This document shows, piece after piece, positions 1-8,060 of a stretch of 64,000 bases of DNA (positions are counted from its first letter, which is position 1; the number at the start of each line of letters is the position of its first letter). A model generated the notes under the pieces. That model searched no databases, was not told the origin of the DNA, and worked only from the letters and a program-made list of their open reading frames with translations. Source of the stretch: Qipengyuania atrilutea (GTDB lineage Bacteria; Pseudomonadota; Alphaproteobacteria; Sphingomonadales; Sphingomonadaceae); NCBI RefSeq assembly GCF_013370205.1, contig NZ_JABWGV010000001.1:744001-808000 (forward strand), in the 5' to 3' direction. The position numbers were made by a program, and so were the translations under genes.

Positions 1-35
1 GCGGCTCTTACTGGGTATAGGGGTTGGGGTCAAGT

Positions 36-1826
36 CTACACAGGTGCGGAAGTCTGAGCAAATTCATCGATTTGCTCAATAAGTCTTTTCATTGCTGCCG
101 GAACCTCATCGACATGCATAACGTCAATGATGCCGGAGGCAGTAACACTCACTTTGTATTCTGGCTGAATTTGAGAGTTCAGCCACGCAAGTGCGTCTTT
201 GCCTGCAACCATCTTAAAGCGCTCTTCTTTGCTTTCCCACCTACGGTCAAACTCTTCGTATGCTTCTTGAATTAATGTTGCCTCGTGAGCGGTGCGCTGC
301 TTTCTTTCATATGCTTTGTATCGCTCGGTAAACTGGCTCAAAACGTACGACTTCTTCTCAGTACAAAATTGCTCGATTAGGTTCTCGACGGAGTGAACAA
401 ATTCTTTTTGCTCACCACCTCGCTTATTTCGCTCAGCGATACGCCTTCTAACAAGCCGCTCTATTGCTGCCGGAACCAAAACGAAATTCTCAATTTCTTT
501 AGATTGGTGGACTGTGCAGAACTGCGAAATTTTTTGAAGCCCGGCTTGAATTTCCTCACATTCAGCTTCGCTGCGATAGTCTCTATCGAGTATCACACCA
601 CAAAGCACTGTCCGCCCCAGTGGGTGCTCCATCCCCTCTTTCAAACTTTTCACTTTTTCGGGATTAAATCCTTCAGTCGCGACGACCGCAAAATCGGACC
701 GAACGGCGATGCGCCGTTTACCAAGCTTTCGCGAAAATTGACCGAGGATTTTGAAGTCCAATCCCTCTACAAATAACACCCGCCGGGTTTTTGCTAGTTG
801 CGTTAATATTGGATTAGCCGACGACCCCAATTGAGCAAAAACGCCGCCTAGTTCGAAAGGCGACCGTAATCGTTTGGCTCGCTGCCTATCTTTTGAGACC
901 AATACAATATCTTCTGTTTCGCATTCCGATATTATTTCAGTTGAATGCGTTGCGAGGAGTATATCAGGTCCTAGGCGTTTTAATATCTCAACAAGCTGCC
1001 TTTGGAGATCGGAATGTAGATAAACATCTGGCTCATCAATAAGGAAAATGGATGAGTCGTATGCTTGAACAATGTGAGTTAGCATCTGACACCACACCTG
1101 AAATCCAAAACCAGACCAAAAAATTTCTCGGTCTTTTCTATCTTCAGGACAATACATGAACAAATACGGCTCGCCATCACGTGGCACGAGTTCGGGACGC
1201 TTAATACTCATTCCCGGCCAAGTTGTCTCAACAAGCTTCTGAAACTCATCGAATTTTTCGGGAAAATGATACCAAATATTTCGAAAGTTTCGAGATGCTA
1301 GATAGTTTAAGAGTGCCCTACGTGCAGTTTCCTTTTTAAATGGCTTCTCGTAATGGTCTACCGGACTTAAAACCGGCGCGAAACTAATCTTGCATCTAAA
1401 ATTCTTCCGGAAGGTCGTTGGTGATGAGCACGTCTTTCCCTGTGCATTAGGAATAAGGAAACATGCCTCTCTTTCGGGAAAAAAGAGTGTTAGAGTATTG
1501 CCGTTGTTCAGCGTGAAAACAATCTGCGCAGGTTCATCATCGTGATAATCATAAAAAATATTCTCTTCTGCTATGAAAGCATTTCTGAGATCTATAGAGT
1601 GTCCATATTGTCGTCCGTTAGGTCCGAGAACCATCTCAGCTTTCTTACTGTTAGCTCTCCGCATTGCTTCGGACAAAATACGAAACGCTCCAACGATTGT
1701 CGATTTTCCGGCATTGTTCGGTCCGACGATGACATTGAACTGTTTTAAATCGATCCGAAAGCGCTCAAAAGCTTTGAAACGCGTAAATTCGATGCGAATA
1801 AATCGATCTATCTCGTTCTGATTCAT
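36..1826 (-). CDS. OLD-like AAA ATPase / TOPRIM endonuclease
   Basis: A 596-residue protein. The N-terminal half is an ABC-type ATPase: Walker A GPNNAGKST at residues 35-43, a signature-like SGFGFQ near 238-243, Walker B FLIDEP near 261-266 followed by a D-loop region, and a switch histidine in LATHS near 291-295. The C-terminal half looks TOPRIM-like: VLFVEGLD near 350-357, then LDRD near 413-416 and KEIEN near 443-447, giving the acidic metal-binding positions of OLD nucleases. Such proteins cleave or nick DNA under ATP control, and several are antiphage effectors (class 2 OLD, GajA of Gabija, fused PARIS-type proteins); the exact group cannot be settled here. GC is about 40%, far below the roughly 63% of the core genes, which suggests transfer. 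The gene runs towards the left window edge, so any downstream partner such as a GajB-type helicase would lie outside. No strong ribosome-binding site is visible. Confidence 0.8.
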   Translation of the reverse strand: MNQNEIDRFIRIEFTRFKAFERFRIDLKQFNVIVGPNNAGKSTIVGAFRILSEAMRRANSKKAEMVLGPNGRQYGHSIDLRNAFIAEENIFYDYHDDEPAQIVFTLNNGNTLTLFFPEREACFLIPNAQGKTCSSPTTFRKNFRCKISFAPVLSPVDHYEKPFKKETARRALLNYLASRNFRNIWYHFPEKFDEFQKLVETTWPGMSIKRPELVPRDGEPYLFMYCPEDRKDREIFWSGFGFQVWCQMLTHIVQAYDSSIFLIDEPDVYLHSDLQRQLVEILKRLGPDILLATHSTEIISECETEDIVLVSKDRQRAKRLRSPFELGGVFAQLGSSANPILTQLAKTRRVLFVEGLDFKILGQFSRKLGKRRIAVRSDFAVVATEGFNPEKVKSLKEGMEHPLGRTVLCGVILDRDYRSEAECEEIQAGLQKISQFCTVHQSKEIENFVLVPAAIERLVRRRIAERNKRGGEQKEFVHSVENLIEQFCTEKKSYVLSQFTERYKAYERKQRTAHEATLIQEAYEEFDRRWESKEERFKMVAGKDALAWLNSQIQPEYKVSVTASGIIDVMHVDEVPAAMKRLIEQIDEFAQTSAPV

Positions 1827-1846
1827 ACGATGAGAATAGATCGAAT

Positions 1847-1878
1847 GTGACGATTTAAAAGTTAAGGATCGTCGTCAC
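1847..1878. promoter_or_regulatory. Imperfect inverted repeat upstream of the OLD-like gene
   Basis: GTGACGAT at 1847-1854 faces ATCGTCGTCAC at 1868-1878 across a 13-base AT-rich spacer. It begins about 20 bases upstream of the start codon of the OLD-like gene, in AT-rich DNA. The position fits an operator or a promoter-overlapping regulator site. No regulator gene is visible next to it, and the role is inferred from position only. Confidence 0.3.
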
Positions 1879-2190
1879 CGTGGAAAACTCTCTGCACACT
1901 CGATCTACAAATTTCTGCACTCGAACTTGGCTTCTACCAAACTAAAGTGTCTAAACTTAGTTACGTCTACCTTTCCTACACGCGCCCAACCGACTAACCC
2001 CCCCCACCCCGGCTCTTTCCATCGTCCGTTCCCCCGCCCCTCGATTCCGTGTTTGAAACGTCTGCCGAGGACCGTAGCGCCTTGCCCAACCGTCGGCTGC
2101 AAGCGATCGGGCTGGCTGCGGGGCAGGCCGTTCGCCACCGGCAGACGCCTCGGCATGCCGCGCCCGCTTCTTCCCACACCACGCCCGCGT

Positions 2191-2262
2191 AGGGTGACGC
2201 TTTGCCGCACAGGGTGACGCCCCGGGCGCGTAAAGTGACACTTTTCGCGTGCAGAGTGACAC
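2191..2262 (+). repeat. Four tandem 20-21-bp repeats (iteron-like)
   Basis: The core GTGAC(G/A)C occurs at 2194, 2214, 2235 and 2256, spaced 20, 21 and 21 bases, about two helical turns. Units 1 and 2 share AGGGTGACGC; units 3 and 4 share AGTGACAC. The next bases form a small hairpin around a T-run, and the dispersed GTTCCATGTGTTCCA motif follows 25 bases later. Regular phasing on one DNA face is typical of cooperative protein binding, as in replication iterons or multi-site operators. No gene on the plus strand follows within 2 kb, so the target is unknown. Confidence 0.6.
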
Positions 2263-2284
2263 AAGGGGTTTTTACCCCCTGTAC

Positions 2285-2312
2285 GGTGTTCCATGTGTTC
2301 CATGCTGTAGGG
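2285..2312 (+). repeat. Dispersed motif, copy 1
   Basis: A 28-base element with core GTTCCATGTGTTCCA at 2288-2302 (a 9-base direct repeat of GTTCCA plus three bases), ending CTGTAGGG. It matches 26 of 28 bases of the element at 35593-35620, and the core recurs on the minus strand at 57868-57882. Here no plus-strand gene follows it, unlike the other two copies, which sit just upstream of start codons. Confidence 0.7.
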
Positions 2313-2439
2313 CTTCGCGCGCGCTATCCCGCAGAAACGCGCGCTCTTGCTCCTACAGGTCGCTGCGACATGCGCTGGGCTCTGACGACGCCGGATCCGG
2401 TGCCCGAGCGCAACTTAACCGAGCCCGCCCGCTGGCCTC

Positions 2440-2949
2440 CTAACAGGCGGCGGCAGGCCCCTTTCGCTTGCGGCGCCGCTCGGTTCCCGCCTCCGTCTCG
2501 ACGGTCAGCACGAAGTCCGGCTTCATCGCCGTAACGCCGCTCACGGGAAACAGGCGCGGCATCACCACGCGAGCAGAGTAGGAGACGGTATCGCCGGCAA
2601 GGCCGCGCGCCCCTCCTGCGCCCTCGCAACCGCGAGCGCCGATATGTTCGACGGTGACGTTCGCCTTCGCGGCGAGACCACCGGCCCGGCTGCGGACGGC
2701 GGCCTCGATCTCCTCCGCCCTCGCGGGCTCCGGATAGCGCTGGCCCGGCGTCCCTATCGGCGTGGCGTCGCGGACGGCTTCGGTCAGCGCGCTCTGCATC
2801 ACGCAGCGGACGTAGGATTCGTAAGCCATCTCCATGCCGCCCATCGCGAGCGCGCACACGGGCATGGCGATCAGCGCGAACTCGGCGACGGCCGCACCGC
2901 GGCGGTCGCGCCGCAACCGACTGCGAAAGGATTGATTTTGCTCACCCAT
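2440..2949 (-). CDS. TadE-like pilus assembly protein
   Basis: A 169-residue protein with a short basic N-terminus ending in RRDRRGAAVAEFALIAMP (about residues 13-30), the TadE/TadG leader: arginines, a conserved glycine and glutamate, then one hydrophobic segment to about residue 40 that anchors the protein in the inner membrane. The rest is a small periplasmic domain with an arginine/lysine-rich tail. TadE-type proteins are minor pseudopilins of the Tad/Flp pilus secretion system. It is transcribed away from the other Tad-like genes at 4.5-6.7 kb, separated from them by a LysR gene and apaG. No Tad ATPase or secretin is in the window. Confidence 0.75.
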   Translation of the reverse strand: MGEQNQSFRSRLRRDRRGAAVAEFALIAMPVCALAMGGMEMAYESYVRCVMQSALTEAVRDATPIGTPGQRYPEPARAEEIEAAVRSRAGGLAAKANVTVEHIGARGCEGAGGARGLAGDTVSYSARVVMPRLFPVSGVTAMKPDFVLTVETEAGTERRRKRKGPAAAC

Positions 2950-3006
2950 TTGCCCGGCTCTAGGACCCAGGTGGTTACCAAGGGGTTTCTGAGCCGGTGC
3001 GAAACG

Positions 3007-3795
3007 TCAGGCCGTCAGGAAGGCGGCGAGCGCCTTGACCTTCTTCTGCCGCCACTGCGGCGCGGGCGCGACCATCCAATAGGAGCGGCGCCCCTCGTCC
3101 GGCCCTTCGAGCACGGTCAGGCGGCCGTCCTCGATCGCGTCCTCGACCAGCAGATACGGAAGGATCGCCCGGCCCATTCCGGCAAGTGCGCTGCTGAGCG
3201 CCTGGCCTGCGTTCCCGGTCTGGATGTCCGGCTCCGCCCCTTCGGGAAGCGGCGCGCCGGGCCAGTCGATCCAGCTGTCGGGCGCATCGCTCGCGGCGAC
3301 GACGACGCGCCGCGCCGGAGCAAGCTCGACGCCTTGCAGATCGCCGGGTCCATCGACGAGACGGATGGCGACATCGAGGTTGGCTTCGGTAAAGTCCGCA
3401 TTCTCGTTCTCGACCAGCTGGTAGCGGACCTGCGGGTTCTCGGCGCGGTAGGCCGCAAGACGCTGCGCCAGCCACTGCGCGTAGAATTCGCGCGGCGCAG
3501 CGATGGTAAAGCGGTCGCTCGCCTGGCCGGCCTGCATCGCCTGCACGCTTTCCTCGAACCGCAGAAAACCGTCGCGTAAAGGATCGAGCCCGGCGACGGC
3601 TTCGGCCGTAAGCTCGAGACCCTTGCTGGTCCGCCGGAACAGGACCGTGCCGAGGTGATCTTCGAGTGCGCGGATCTGCTGGCCGACAGCAGCGGGCGTC
3701 ACCGCCAGCTCATCCGCCGCGCGGGTGAACGAGAGATGCCGGGCCGCGGCGTCGAATACGCGCAGGGCGTTAAGGGGCAGGTGCGTGCGCTTCAT
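3007..3795 (-). CDS. LysR-family transcriptional regulator (GcvA-like)
   Basis: A 262-residue regulator. The N-terminal winged helix-turn-helix covers about residues 7-65, with LPLNALRVFDAAARHLSFT followed by AADELAVTPAAVGQQIRALE, the pattern of GcvA/AmpR-like LysR proteins. The C-terminal part is a LysR substrate-binding domain that senses a small effector. The start at MKRTHLPLNAL is chosen because it sits directly before the conserved helix; an in-frame start 13 codons upstream is possible. It lies between tadE and apaG without an obvious target operon. LysR proteins often regulate a divergent gene; none is adjacent here, so the regulon cannot be read from context. Confidence 0.85.
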   Translation of the reverse strand: MKRTHLPLNALRVFDAAARHLSFTRAADELAVTPAAVGQQIRALEDHLGTVLFRRTSKGLELTAEAVAGLDPLRDGFLRFEESVQAMQAGQASDRFTIAAPREFYAQWLAQRLAAYRAENPQVRYQLVENENADFTEANLDVAIRLVDGPGDLQGVELAPARRVVVAASDAPDSWIDWPGAPLPEGAEPDIQTGNAGQALSSALAGMGRAILPYLLVEDAIEDGRLTVLEGPDEGRRSYWMVAPAPQWRQKKVKALAAFLTA

Positions 3796-3868
3796 TACGC
3801 GAAGCCGCGTAAGCCGATGAAGCGTTGGCGGCAAGCCCCCTCGCTTGGCCTATACGCCGCCTGCCCCG

Positions 3869-4267
3869 TTATTGAGCGGTTGCGGGCGCTGCGAGCGGGA
3901 AGAAGGGGATGCGCACCTCGACCTGGGTGCCGTCATCCTTGTGCAGAACGTAGAAGCCTTCCATCGAACCGTGCGAGGTCGGCAGCGGACAGCCCGAAAC
4001 GTAATCATGCGCTTCGCCGGGCAAGAGGCGCGGTTGCTCTCCGACCACACCCTCGCCATCGACATGGCTGATACCGCCGTTCCCGTCCGTAATCCGCCAG
4101 TGCCGGGTCATCAGACGAAGCGGCTCGTCCGCGTCGTTCTCGATCCGGATATGGTAGACCCAGAACCATTGCCCTGCCTCGGGCTGCGATTGTTCGGGGA
4201 GGAAATTGACTGCCACCCGCACCGTAATTCCGTGGGTCATGGCAGCGTGCTGGAAAAACGCCTTCAT
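3869..4267 (-). CDS. apaG: ApaG family protein
   Basis: A 132-residue protein of normal length for ApaG. It shows the family core: FWVYHIRIEN near residues 37-46, LLTRHWRITDG-like LMTRHWRITDG near 55-65, VDGEGVVGEQP and the glycine-rich SGCPLPTSHGSMEGFY segment. ApaG is a small fibronectin-III-like fold linked by genetics to Co/Mg resistance and diadenosine tetraphosphate levels; its biochemical role is not settled. The start at MKAFFQHAAM gives the usual length; another ATG lies immediately upstream. It is unlinked to ksgA/apaH here. Confidence 0.9.
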   Translation of the reverse strand: MKAFFQHAAMTHGITVRVAVNFLPEQSQPEAGQWFWVYHIRIENDADEPLRLMTRHWRITDGNGGISHVDGEGVVGEQPRLLPGEAHDYVSGCPLPTSHGSMEGFYVLHKDDGTQVEVRIPFFPLAAPATAQ

Positions 4268-4541
4268 CATCTCGGGCACCCTAACGGTTATCGGATTGCT
4301 ATTCAATTTACGGCCGGACAATCGTGAACGGCTATCGCCTCGTAAAGCCCGCCAACTGCTGACCGCTTACTGCTCAGCACGCCGAGAACCGCACAAATCT
4401 GCGGCTTCTAATGGTTTATTTCCTGTAAACCGCAAAAGTGTAAGAATTGTTAGCAGACAAGCAGGCATTCTCCCCATCACGCCGAGAAAGAAATCGCCGA
4501 GGCAGTCCATGTTCCGGCGGTCACGTGAAGGGGCAAGGCAA

Positions 4542-5813
4542 ATGCTGAAACCATTATCGCACAGGCTGAAGAAGCTGAGACACGATAAGCGCGGCAACAT
4601 CTTGCTGCTTGCCGGTGCTGGCTTCTCCGTTCTGGTGGGCGCTGCGGGCGTGGGTGTCGATGCAGTGCAGTGGTATCTCTGGAACCGCCAGCTTCAGCAA
4701 GCGGCCGACAGCGGCGCGCTGGCCGGGGCTCACGCGCTGAACAAGGGCGAGGAATACAGCCTGACCGCCCGGACCGAACTGGAACGGACCGCGAATACGA
4801 ACTTCAATGTCGAGCGGCTGACCAATCCGCCCGAAAGCGGTAAATACGCAGGCGATACGGGTGCGGTCGAACTCATTGCGACGACGAGCCGGGCCCTGCC
4901 CTTCTCCAGCCTGTTCCTGATCGATCCGCCGACCATCCGCGTCCGCGCGGTCGCTGCTACCATCTCCGAAGGACGGCACTGCGTCTACGCGCTGGCCGAA
5001 GACGGCATCGGCATTTCGGTGCAAGGCAACTCCGAAGCCGATCTGGGCTGCGGCGTCCTGTCCAATTCGCGAGGCAAGGACTCCATCTATCTGCACGGCA
5101 GCAGCTATCTGACCGCAACGCCCATCAGCGCGGCTGGCGGCATATACGCGGAAGACGGCACCTATCCCGCCGACGCTTCCTTGCAGCCCTTCGGGATTGC
5201 GAAAGACGACCCGCTGGCTGACCGCGGTCTCACCGTCCCTGCGCACGGACCCTGCACAACGAACTTCCGCCTACGTCCGAGCGAAAGTGCAACTGTAGGC
5301 TCCAGCGATCCGACCGCGGTGCACTGCTTCCGCGGCGGCATGGACATCAAGGGCACGCTGACCATGCGGCCCGGCGTCTACATAATGGACGGCGGGTCGT
5401 TCAAATCGAACAGCCAGGCGAGCATTACCGGGCGCGGCGTGACAATTATCCTGACGGGCAGCGAACCCGGCAACGTCGCTACGGTAGATCTTGCCGGCGG
5501 CAACTTCACCGATCTCAGCGCGCCGACGATGGATCAGAACCCGGACTGGGCCGGCATTCTGTTTTACCAGGACCAGATCGGTTCGAACCAGCGGAGCAAG
5601 ATTACCGGCGGTACGACCCTCAAGATGAACGGGATCGTCTATTTGCCGGGCGGCGACCTCGATTTTGCGGGCAATTCGGGACAGGATTCCGACTGCCTGC
5701 TGCTGGTCGCCAAACGGGTCGGTTTTGCCGGCGATTCCAAGCTCAAGAACAACTGCGGCGACATGCTTGACGACTACGATCTCAGCACCCGCATCATTCG
5801 CGTAGTGGAGTAA
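4542..5813 (+). CDS. TadG-like pilus assembly protein
   Basis: A 423-residue protein with a Tad N-terminal domain: DKRGNILLLAGAGFSVLVG (about residues 16-34) is the hydrophobic anchor, followed by DAVQWYLWNRQLQQAADSGALAGA, the signature helix of TadG proteins. The remaining 350 residues are rich in glycine, serine and threonine, with repeated short beta-like turns (ITGRGVTIILTGS, LTMRPGVYIMDGG) suggesting a right-handed beta-helix-like passenger, as in polymer-forming or bactofilin-like folds. The start at ATG 4542 follows a purine-rich stretch; an in-frame ATG at 4509 is an alternative. It is followed after five bases by a TadE-like gene, and then by another overlapping one, forming a three-gene operon. 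Confidence 0.8.
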   Translation: MLKPLSHRLKKLRHDKRGNILLLAGAGFSVLVGAAGVGVDAVQWYLWNRQLQQAADSGALAGAHALNKGEEYSLTARTELERTANTNFNVERLTNPPESGKYAGDTGAVELIATTSRALPFSSLFLIDPPTIRVRAVAATISEGRHCVYALAEDGIGISVQGNSEADLGCGVLSNSRGKDSIYLHGSSYLTATPISAAGGIYAEDGTYPADASLQPFGIAKDDPLADRGLTVPAHGPCTTNFRLRPSESATVGSSDPTAVHCFRGGMDIKGTLTMRPGVYIMDGGSFKSNSQASITGRGVTIILTGSEPGNVATVDLAGGNFTDLSAPTMDQNPDWAGILFYQDQIGSNQRSKITGGTTLKMNGIVYLPGGDLDFAGNSGQDSDCLLLVAKRVGFAGDSKLKNNCGDMLDDYDLSTRIIRVVE

Positions 5814-5818
5814 GCGAC

Positions 5819-6328
5819 ATGACGAAACTATCCATTCTCGCCCTCGCCCGCCGCCTGCGGCGCGATGAACGCGGTATCGGGCTGGTCGAACTCGCCTTTG
5901 CCGCACCGCTGCTGATGCTGCTCGGGCTCGGCATGGTCGATGTCTCGCGCATCGCGGCGACGAAGATCGACATGGAGCAGGCCGCACAGCGCGTCACCGA
6001 CTTCGCGCTCGCCCGCCGGCCAATGAACGACAACGCATCCTACCTCGTCAAAGAAGCGCAGGTCATAACGGGTATCACCGACGCCGAGCTTGCCGCGAAC
6101 CCCGAGCTTATCCAAGCGGAAATCTTCCTCGAATGCAGCGGCACGCGGCAAGCCGACTTCCACGCAACCTGCGACGTCACCCAATCGCCCGCCCGCTTCG
6201 TGCGAGTGAGCATCTCCACCGACGTCGATACCGGCTTCGACTGGCGCGCGTTCGCCAACATGTTCGGGGCCTTCGGCACGGAGCGGATCACGACGGTCGA
6301 CGGCGACAGCCTGGTGCGCTTCCAATGA
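5819..6328 (+). CDS. TadE-like pilus assembly protein
   Basis: A 169-residue protein. RRDERGIGLVELAFAAPLLMLL at about residues 14-35 is the TadE leader and single membrane segment, including the conserved glutamate of the ExxF-type processing region. The rest is periplasmic, with two cysteines (LECSG and ATCDV) that could form a disulfide. It starts five bases after the TadG-like gene, and its stop overlaps the next start as ATGA, so the three genes are probably translated together. The role is as a minor pseudopilin of a Tad/Flp-type apparatus in the inner membrane. Confidence 0.8.
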   Translation: MTKLSILALARRLRRDERGIGLVELAFAAPLLMLLGLGMVDVSRIAATKIDMEQAAQRVTDFALARRPMNDNASYLVKEAQVITGITDAELAANPELIQAEIFLECSGTRQADFHATCDVTQSPARFVRVSISTDVDTGFDWRAFANMFGAFGTERITTVDGDSLVRFQ

Positions 6329-6729
6329 GCCGCGTCGCGCTTCGCCGGTTCGCGACTGACGAGCGCGGATCGTTCGGCATTGAATACGCTGTCGCCATTC
6401 CCGTTCTCGTCACCATGATGATAGGCATCATGCAGTTCGCGGCAGTGCTCCACACTTCCGGTGTGATGCGCCACGCGCTTGGCGAAGGCTTGCGGCTGGC
6501 GAAAGTCGATCCGACCGCCACGACCGATGAAGTCATCGCGGAAACGCGCGGCAGCATGAAGGGCGTCGATCTCAACAAGATGACGAACCTGCATTTTGAG
6601 CGCGATCAGGTGAACGCGACGCGCATGGGCCGCATGACGATGACCTACGATCTGCAGCCGATCATCCCGTTCGCGGAAATCCCGCCGATCACGTTGACCG
6701 AGACCCGGCAGGTCTACCTTCCGAGTTAA
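6325..6729 (+). CDS. TadE-like pilus assembly protein
   Basis: A 134-residue protein with a short TadE pattern: TDERGSFGIEYAVAIPVLVTMMIGIMQF, basic residues, a conserved glutamate and one transmembrane helix (about residues 17-38). It starts within the stop of the preceding gene (ATGA), the last gene of the tadG-tadE-tadE operon. Its stop codon overlaps the metZ stop on the other strand in a TTAA, so the two operons converge with no spacer. The small periplasmic part has no recognised catalytic motif. Confidence 0.75.
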   Translation: MSRVALRRFATDERGSFGIEYAVAIPVLVTMMIGIMQFAAVLHTSGVMRHALGEGLRLAKVDPTATTDEVIAETRGSMKGVDLNKMTNLHFERDQVNATRMGRMTMTYDLQPIIPFAEIPPITLTETRQVYLPS

Positions 6730-7931
6730 AGGCCCGCCGCGCTGAGGGCGCGGTCCATGTCCACGATAATATCTTCGACATCCTCGAGGCCCACATTGAT
6801 CCTGAGCATACCCTCGGCGACCCCCATTTCCGCGCGGTCCTCTTCTGACAGGCCGGCGTGCGTGGTGGATGCGGGATGACACATCAGCGTGCGCGCATCG
6901 CCGATGTTATTCGACAGATCGATCAGCTCGAGCGCATCGAGAATCGCATGCGCCTGCGCGCGTCCGTCGACGATGAAACTGAATATCGGACCGCACGCCG
7001 CCATCTGCTTCATAGCGAGTTCGTGCCGCGGGTGGCTTGCTAGCCCCGGATGCAGCATCTGCGCGACCCGGCTTTCCATGAACTGACCGAGCCGCAGAGC
7101 ATTCTCGCTCTGCTTCTGCGCGCGTAGCTCAAGCGTTTCGAGGCCCTTCAGCACGACCCATGCGTTGAAAGGCGCGCAGTTCGGTCCGGTATTACGCTGA
7201 AACGGGAGCAGCACTTCGTCGATGAACTGCAGGCTTCCGCAAACTGCGCCCGCCAGCACCCGGCCCTGCCCGTCCATCAGCTTGGTTGCGGAATAGGCGA
7301 CGACATCCGCGCCGAACTCCATCGGACGCTGCAGCACCGGGGAGCAGAAGGCGTTGTCGACGACCGTCGTGATGCCGTGCGCCTTGGCGAGGTCGCATAC
7401 ATGGCGCAGGTCGACGATATCGAGCGTAGGATTGGCCGGCGTTTCGAAGAAAAAGACCTTGGTGTTCGGCTTGATGGCCGCTTCCCAAGCATCGTTATCG
7501 GCGCTGTCGATCACCGTGGTCTCGATGCCGAAACGCGGCAGCAGGTGATCGACCAGCCAGCGGCACGAACCGAAAGCGGCGCGCGCGGCAACGCAGTGAT
7601 CGCCTGCCGATAGCTGGCACAGTAGTGCGGCGGTCATGGCCGCCATCCCGCTCGCCTGTGCGCGGCAGGCTTCAGCGCCTTCCATCAGCGCAATCCGCTC
7701 TTCTAGCATGGCGACGGTCGGATTCTGCAAGCGGGAGTAGGTCATCCCCTCCTGCTCGCCGGCAAAGCGTGCCGCGACGGTCGCCGCATCGTCGTAGGTG
7801 TAGCCGGAGGTCAGGAACAGCGCTTCGCTGGTCTCGCCATGCTCGCTGCGCCAGGTGCCTCCGCGGATCGCCTGGGTTGCGGGGCGCCACTTCTGGGTGA
7901 CGTCGCGGTTCATTCCGGTCGTTTTTTTCAT
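6726..7931 (-). CDS. metZ: O-succinylhomoserine sulfhydrylase
   Basis: A 401-residue PLP enzyme of the Cys/Met metabolism family. It joins O-succinylhomoserine with sulfide to make homocysteine in cytosolic methionine synthesis. Visible motifs: the cofactor region SGYTYDDAATVAARF, the substrate-site YSRLQNPT near residue 65, VDNAFCSP near 190, and the PLP-lysine in YSATKLMDGQGR near 210. The SRLQNPT and LMDGQGR forms are typical of MetZ rather than cystathionine gamma-synthase. Start at ATG 7931; a second ATG lies six codons inside. The upstream 80 bases can form hairpins, but I could not match them to a known SAM riboswitch. Its stop overlaps that of the convergent tadE-like gene. Confidence 0.9.
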   Translation of the reverse strand: MKKTTGMNRDVTQKWRPATQAIRGGTWRSEHGETSEALFLTSGYTYDDAATVAARFAGEQEGMTYSRLQNPTVAMLEERIALMEGAEACRAQASGMAAMTAALLCQLSAGDHCVAARAAFGSCRWLVDHLLPRFGIETTVIDSADNDAWEAAIKPNTKVFFFETPANPTLDIVDLRHVCDLAKAHGITTVVDNAFCSPVLQRPMEFGADVVAYSATKLMDGQGRVLAGAVCGSLQFIDEVLLPFQRNTGPNCAPFNAWVVLKGLETLELRAQKQSENALRLGQFMESRVAQMLHPGLASHPRHELAMKQMAACGPIFSFIVDGRAQAHAILDALELIDLSNNIGDARTLMCHPASTTHAGLSEEDRAEMGVAEGMLRINVGLEDVEDIIVDMDRALSAAGL

Positions 7932-8012
7932 ATCGCGCGCAGCGTTATGTCAGCGGCAGTCCGCGTTCAAGCACAGCCGCCCGAAAGGAGCGGTTTGACA
8001 GTCACGCAAACG

Positions 8013-8034
8013 AAAAACGGGACCAAAGGCCCCG
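8013..8034 (-). terminator. Rho-independent terminator
   Basis: On the minus strand CGGGGCC, loop TTT, GGTCCCG (8018-8034) is followed directly by TTTTT (8013-8017). The stem is 7 bp with one G-T pair. It lies 26 bases after the stop of the small membrane-protein gene at 8061-8285 and therefore separates it from metZ. Confidence 0.85.
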
Positions 8035-8060
8035 TTCTCGTAATTCGCAGATGCGCTGAA

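Larger units (their letters stand above)
1827..2439. other. Gene-free border region (613 bases)
   Basis: No convincing gene. The first 150 bases are AT-rich and hold the upstream region of the OLD-like gene. At about 1980-1990 the composition changes sharply to GC-rich, with a run of eight C residues in a C-rich tract at about 1999-2010. The GC-rich part contains four phased repeats (2191-2262), a small hairpin formed by AGGGG and CCCCT near 2264-2280, and one copy of a dispersed motif (2285-2312). Short open frames exist on both strands but are arginine-rich and look like high-GC noise. The composition change marks the likely edge of an acquired segment. Confidence 0.6.

Noticed and set aside
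36-1826. Definite assignment to Gabija or PARIS
   Set aside because: The partner gene would be outside the window and the TOPRIM type cannot be decided by eye, so only the broad OLD-like call is given.
1905-2303. 132-residue minus-strand frame in the border region
   Set aside because: It is arginine/glycine-rich, spans the phased repeats and the composition break, and has no domain. It is treated as non-coding.
7932-8012. SAM-II riboswitch upstream of metZ
   Set aside because: The leader can form hairpins, but I could not place the conserved SAM-II elements, so no riboswitch is called. A covariance-model search would settle it.
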